Source: JAVVEZ01 sp032250895
GTDB lineage: Bacteria; Pseudomonadota; Gammaproteobacteria; Pseudomonadales; Pseudohongiellaceae
Direction: 5' to 3'
Assembly (NCBI GenBank): GCA_032250895.1
Contig: JAVVEZ010000004.1
Coordinates: 1-64,000 of the forward strand
DNA: 64,000 nt
A program made the position numbers and the translations under genes. Shown here in pieces: positions 61,832-64,000 of the stretch (the stretch's first letter is position 1; each line of letters opens with the position of its first letter). A model generated the notes under the pieces. That model was not told the DNA's origin and ran no database searches. It saw nothing but the letters and a program-made list of their open reading frames with translations.

Positions 61832-64000
61832 TCAGAAGCTTGCCTTCAGACCCATGTAATAGCGGCGTCCCAACTGGTCGTAGAAACCACCCGAAGTCGT
61901 GCCACGGTTGTTATCGACCCCCGGATTCCTGCCAACCACCTCAGGCTGGGTATCCAGCACATTGTCGATGCCCACTCTCAGCTGATAGCTGCCGAAATTG
62001 TAACCACCGCTGAGGTTGAAGATATCGTAGGTATTGACACCCAGCAAGGTGGTATTGGGATTGAGTACCGACGCCGCATCATCCGCATCCGGCAGATGAC
62101 GCCAGGTCAATGCCACATTGGCGTTGTCCCAGATATAGCCGAAGCGGGTGAAGACCCGGTAATCGAACTGGCCGCCATCATCCAGGGTACCGGCAGAATC
62201 CAGCACAGGAGCATCCTGGGTGTCCTGCGTCTTGAATTTGTTCAGGTAGTTGATGGTCGAGCTCAAGGTGAAGGTGCCGGGGCCCATTTCCTTTGCCCAG
62301 TTGATCTGAATATCCAGACCGGCGGTTTCCAGCTTGCCCAGATTGGAGAAGGGCGCATCGATTTCCTGGCGGTCACCGGTAATCGCATTGCGGCGGATCA
62401 TCTGGCACCAGGGATTGTTCACATCCAGTGTCGGATTGCTCATGCCATCGGCATTGAAGCAGTTGTCGGACACGGTGACGGCGGAGATGGGCGCAATGGC
62501 ATCCGTGATATTGATGTTGTACCAGTCGAAGGAGGCCGTCAGTCCACTGATTCCCAAAGGTTCCTGCAGCACGAAACCGATGGTGAAGGTTTTGCCTTCT
62601 TCGACATCAAGGTTGGGGTTGCCTTTACGAATTTCGATTTCCAGCGGGAAGAACGGCGGGTTCTGCCGGGTGAAACCATCGGGTCCGTTGGGGGTATTGA
62701 AGGTCTGGGTATCGAACTGTGAGGTGCTGTTGCCGATGAGGGCCCGGCACAGGGCCTGAACTTCCAGGCGGCGCGGGTTCGATGGCACGTTGCCGAAGGG
62801 TGACAGGGTCACCGCTGAACAGGGATCCACGTTGGGGAAACCGACCACGGCAAGCGTCGAGCCGGTGAACAGTTCCGCCGTATTGGGAGCGCGTGAGGCA
62901 AACTGGTAGCCGCCACGGACGGTGATGGTATCGTTCATCTCCCAGTTGAGCAGGGTCTTGTAGGTGCTGACGGTGCCCGCCGTACTGTAATCCGAGAAAC
63001 GATAGCCTGCCTCGAGGTCCAGCCCTTCATACAGGGGAACCAGCAACTCGCCGTAGAGTTCGCGCGTGATCGTGTCGCCATCGGTGTCGTTGGACGCAAA
63101 CAGGCCGATGGGGTTCTCGATCACAGACTCGTTGTTGTTGATCAGGCCCGGCTCGAAACGAAAGGTATTCTGGCGCCAGTGGCCGCCGAACGCGAAGCGG
63201 GCTTCGCCGGCCGGCAGGTCCATCAGGGCACCCTGCAGGTTGAACTCGGCAATATCCTGTTTCAGGTCGGTAATGACTTTCTGGGGTGCTTCGATGGCAT
63301 CGAGGCAATCCTGGGAGGGCGTGAATTGCTCGAAGATCGGCAGCCCGGTGCTACAGGTCTGGGTGAAATTGCGCCCCTGCGTGAAGCTGCCCTTGCCAAA
63401 GTTTTCCGAGGCCACCAGAAACTGCCAGCGCTGCAGCGAACCCAGGTTGAAGGTCTCGTTCACCTGCCGGGTTTCTCCGGTGGACACATAGGCTTCCCAG
63501 GTCCAGTCCTTGATGGGCAGCGTGCCCTCGAAGCCCGCTGTGATCTGATAGACATTGGTGGTATTCTCGGGGCTTACCGGACCCAGGAAATCGAGCACCC
63601 GGAACAGGGTCCAGTCGGCAGAGGGATCCGGCCGGGAATCCAGCAGGGCATTCAAGTCTGCCGGCAGCTCGCGGCCATCGCGTGGAATGGTGGCGCCCCA
63701 GACGGTGATGGCCGGTGGCGGTGCGCCGACCTGTGATACCTGGGTACGACTGTAACTGACCTGGGCAAAGGCACTGATGTTGTCTGCAATGTCATAATGC
63801 GCACGGCCAAAAAATGAGCGCCGGTCCAGGGGCGAGGAGATCAGGCCTTCTGTAAAGGGCTGATCCAGATTGCCATTGGCATTGACACGGATGTTCTCGA
63901 AGGCGCCGCCTTGACCATCGAGTTGCCCCAATGGTCCATTGAAACCTATTCCTCTCTGGGCAACGAAAGCACTGCCATCCGGGTTGAAGAGAAATTCGGA
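61832..64000 (-). CDS. TonB-dependent receptor, partial (N-terminus outside window)
   Basis: The reading frame is open to the window edge, so the signal peptide, TonB box and most of the plug are missing; the visible part is 722 codons of barrel. The C-terminus ends RRYYMGLKASF, a typical outer-membrane signature. It is a paralogue of the receptor at 55-58 kb: shared segments include LPIKDWTWE, TGLPI...PSQDCLDAI, NLQGALMDLPAGEARFAFG and YGELLVPLY. Three cysteine pairs are conserved between the two. The ligand is unknown. A strong terminator follows. Confidence 0.93.
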   Translation of the reverse strand, partial: SEFLFNPDGSAFVAQRGIGFNGPLGQLDGQGGAFENIRVNANGNLDQPFTEGLISSPLDRRSFFGRAHYDIADNISAFAQVSYSRTQVSQVGAPPPAITVWGATIPRDGRELPADLNALLDSRPDPSADWTLFRVLDFLGPVSPENTTNVYQITAGFEGTLPIKDWTWEAYVSTGETRQVNETFNLGSLQRWQFLVASENFGKGSFTQGRNFTQTCSTGLPIFEQFTPSQDCLDAIEAPQKVITDLKQDIAEFNLQGALMDLPAGEARFAFGGHWRQNTFRFEPGLINNNESVIENPIGLFASNDTDGDTITRELYGELLVPLYEGLDLEAGYRFSDYSTAGTVSTYKTLLNWEMNDTITVRGGYQFASRAPNTAELFTGSTLAVVGFPNVDPCSAVTLSPFGNVPSNPRRLEVQALCRALIGNSTSQFDTQTFNTPNGPDGFTRQNPPFFPLEIEIRKGNPNLDVEEGKTFTIGFVLQEPLGISGLTASFDWYNINITDAIAPISAVTVSDNCFNADGMSNPTLDVNNPWCQMIRRNAITGDRQEIDAPFSNLGKLETAGLDIQINWAKEMGPGTFTLSSTINYLNKFKTQDTQDAPVLDSAGTLDDGGQFDYRVFTRFGYIWDNANVALTWRHLPDADDAASVLNPNTTLLGVNTYDIFNLSGGYNFGSYQLRVGIDNVLDTQPEVVGRNPGVDNNRGTTSGGFYDQLGRRYYMGLKASF

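Overview
The window reads as chromosomal DNA from a gammaproteobacterium related to Pseudomonadales/Cellvibrionales, probably marine or aquatic. The reasons are a fused nuoCD, a Si-specific transhydrogenase (sthA), an S-methyl-5'-thioinosine phosphorylase next to csiV and mfd, the long-form GAPDH next to mfd, and the order tig-clpP-clpX-lon-hupB-ppiD. This is an inference from gene content and remembered synteny; no database was searched.

Positions 1-25.8 kb are housekeeping. First comes the protein quality-control block (trigger factor, ClpP, ClpX, Lon, HU-beta, PpiD), closed by a good terminator. Next are gloB, a methyltransferase, rnhA, dnaQ and sohB. A sulfite/nitrite-reductase hemoprotein with its DUF934 partner, a 41-residue membrane micro-protein and a DUF2970 protein lead to nfuA, the thioinosine phosphorylase, csiV-mfd (reverse strand), then gap, apbE and sthA. 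The apbE gene stands without nqr genes.

Positions 26.1-40.9 kb hold a complete 13-gene nuo operon (nuoA, B, CD, E-N) for proton-pumping NADH dehydrogenase I. Its 317-bp leader carries a candidate promoter and a repeat that overlaps a terminator-like hairpin.

Positions 41-51.8 kb are mixed: a secreted TPR protein and an acyltransferase-3 (reverse), a serine-recombinase-like protein lacking one catalytic arginine, lolCDE (lolE probably starts at CTG), and an unusual four-gene run of sulfotransferase, TviB/WbpA-like nucleotide-sugar dehydrogenase, MmgE/PrpD protein and nucleotidyltransferase.

Positions 51.8-64 kb are an accessory outer-membrane region: a VOC-fold protein, a small exported protein, a seven-repeat FG-GAP/UnbV protein, a large TonB-dependent receptor, a TPR protein, a Sel1-like/prolyl-4-hydroxylase-type oxygenase, a small exported protein, and a second, paralogous receptor that runs off the window. 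Three copies of a 15-bp palindrome, TTTCG-N5-CGAAA, lie in the promoter regions of this section only, and their placement suits repressor operators. This shared site and the receptor/UnbV/hydroxylase cluster are the best candidates for an undescribed system.
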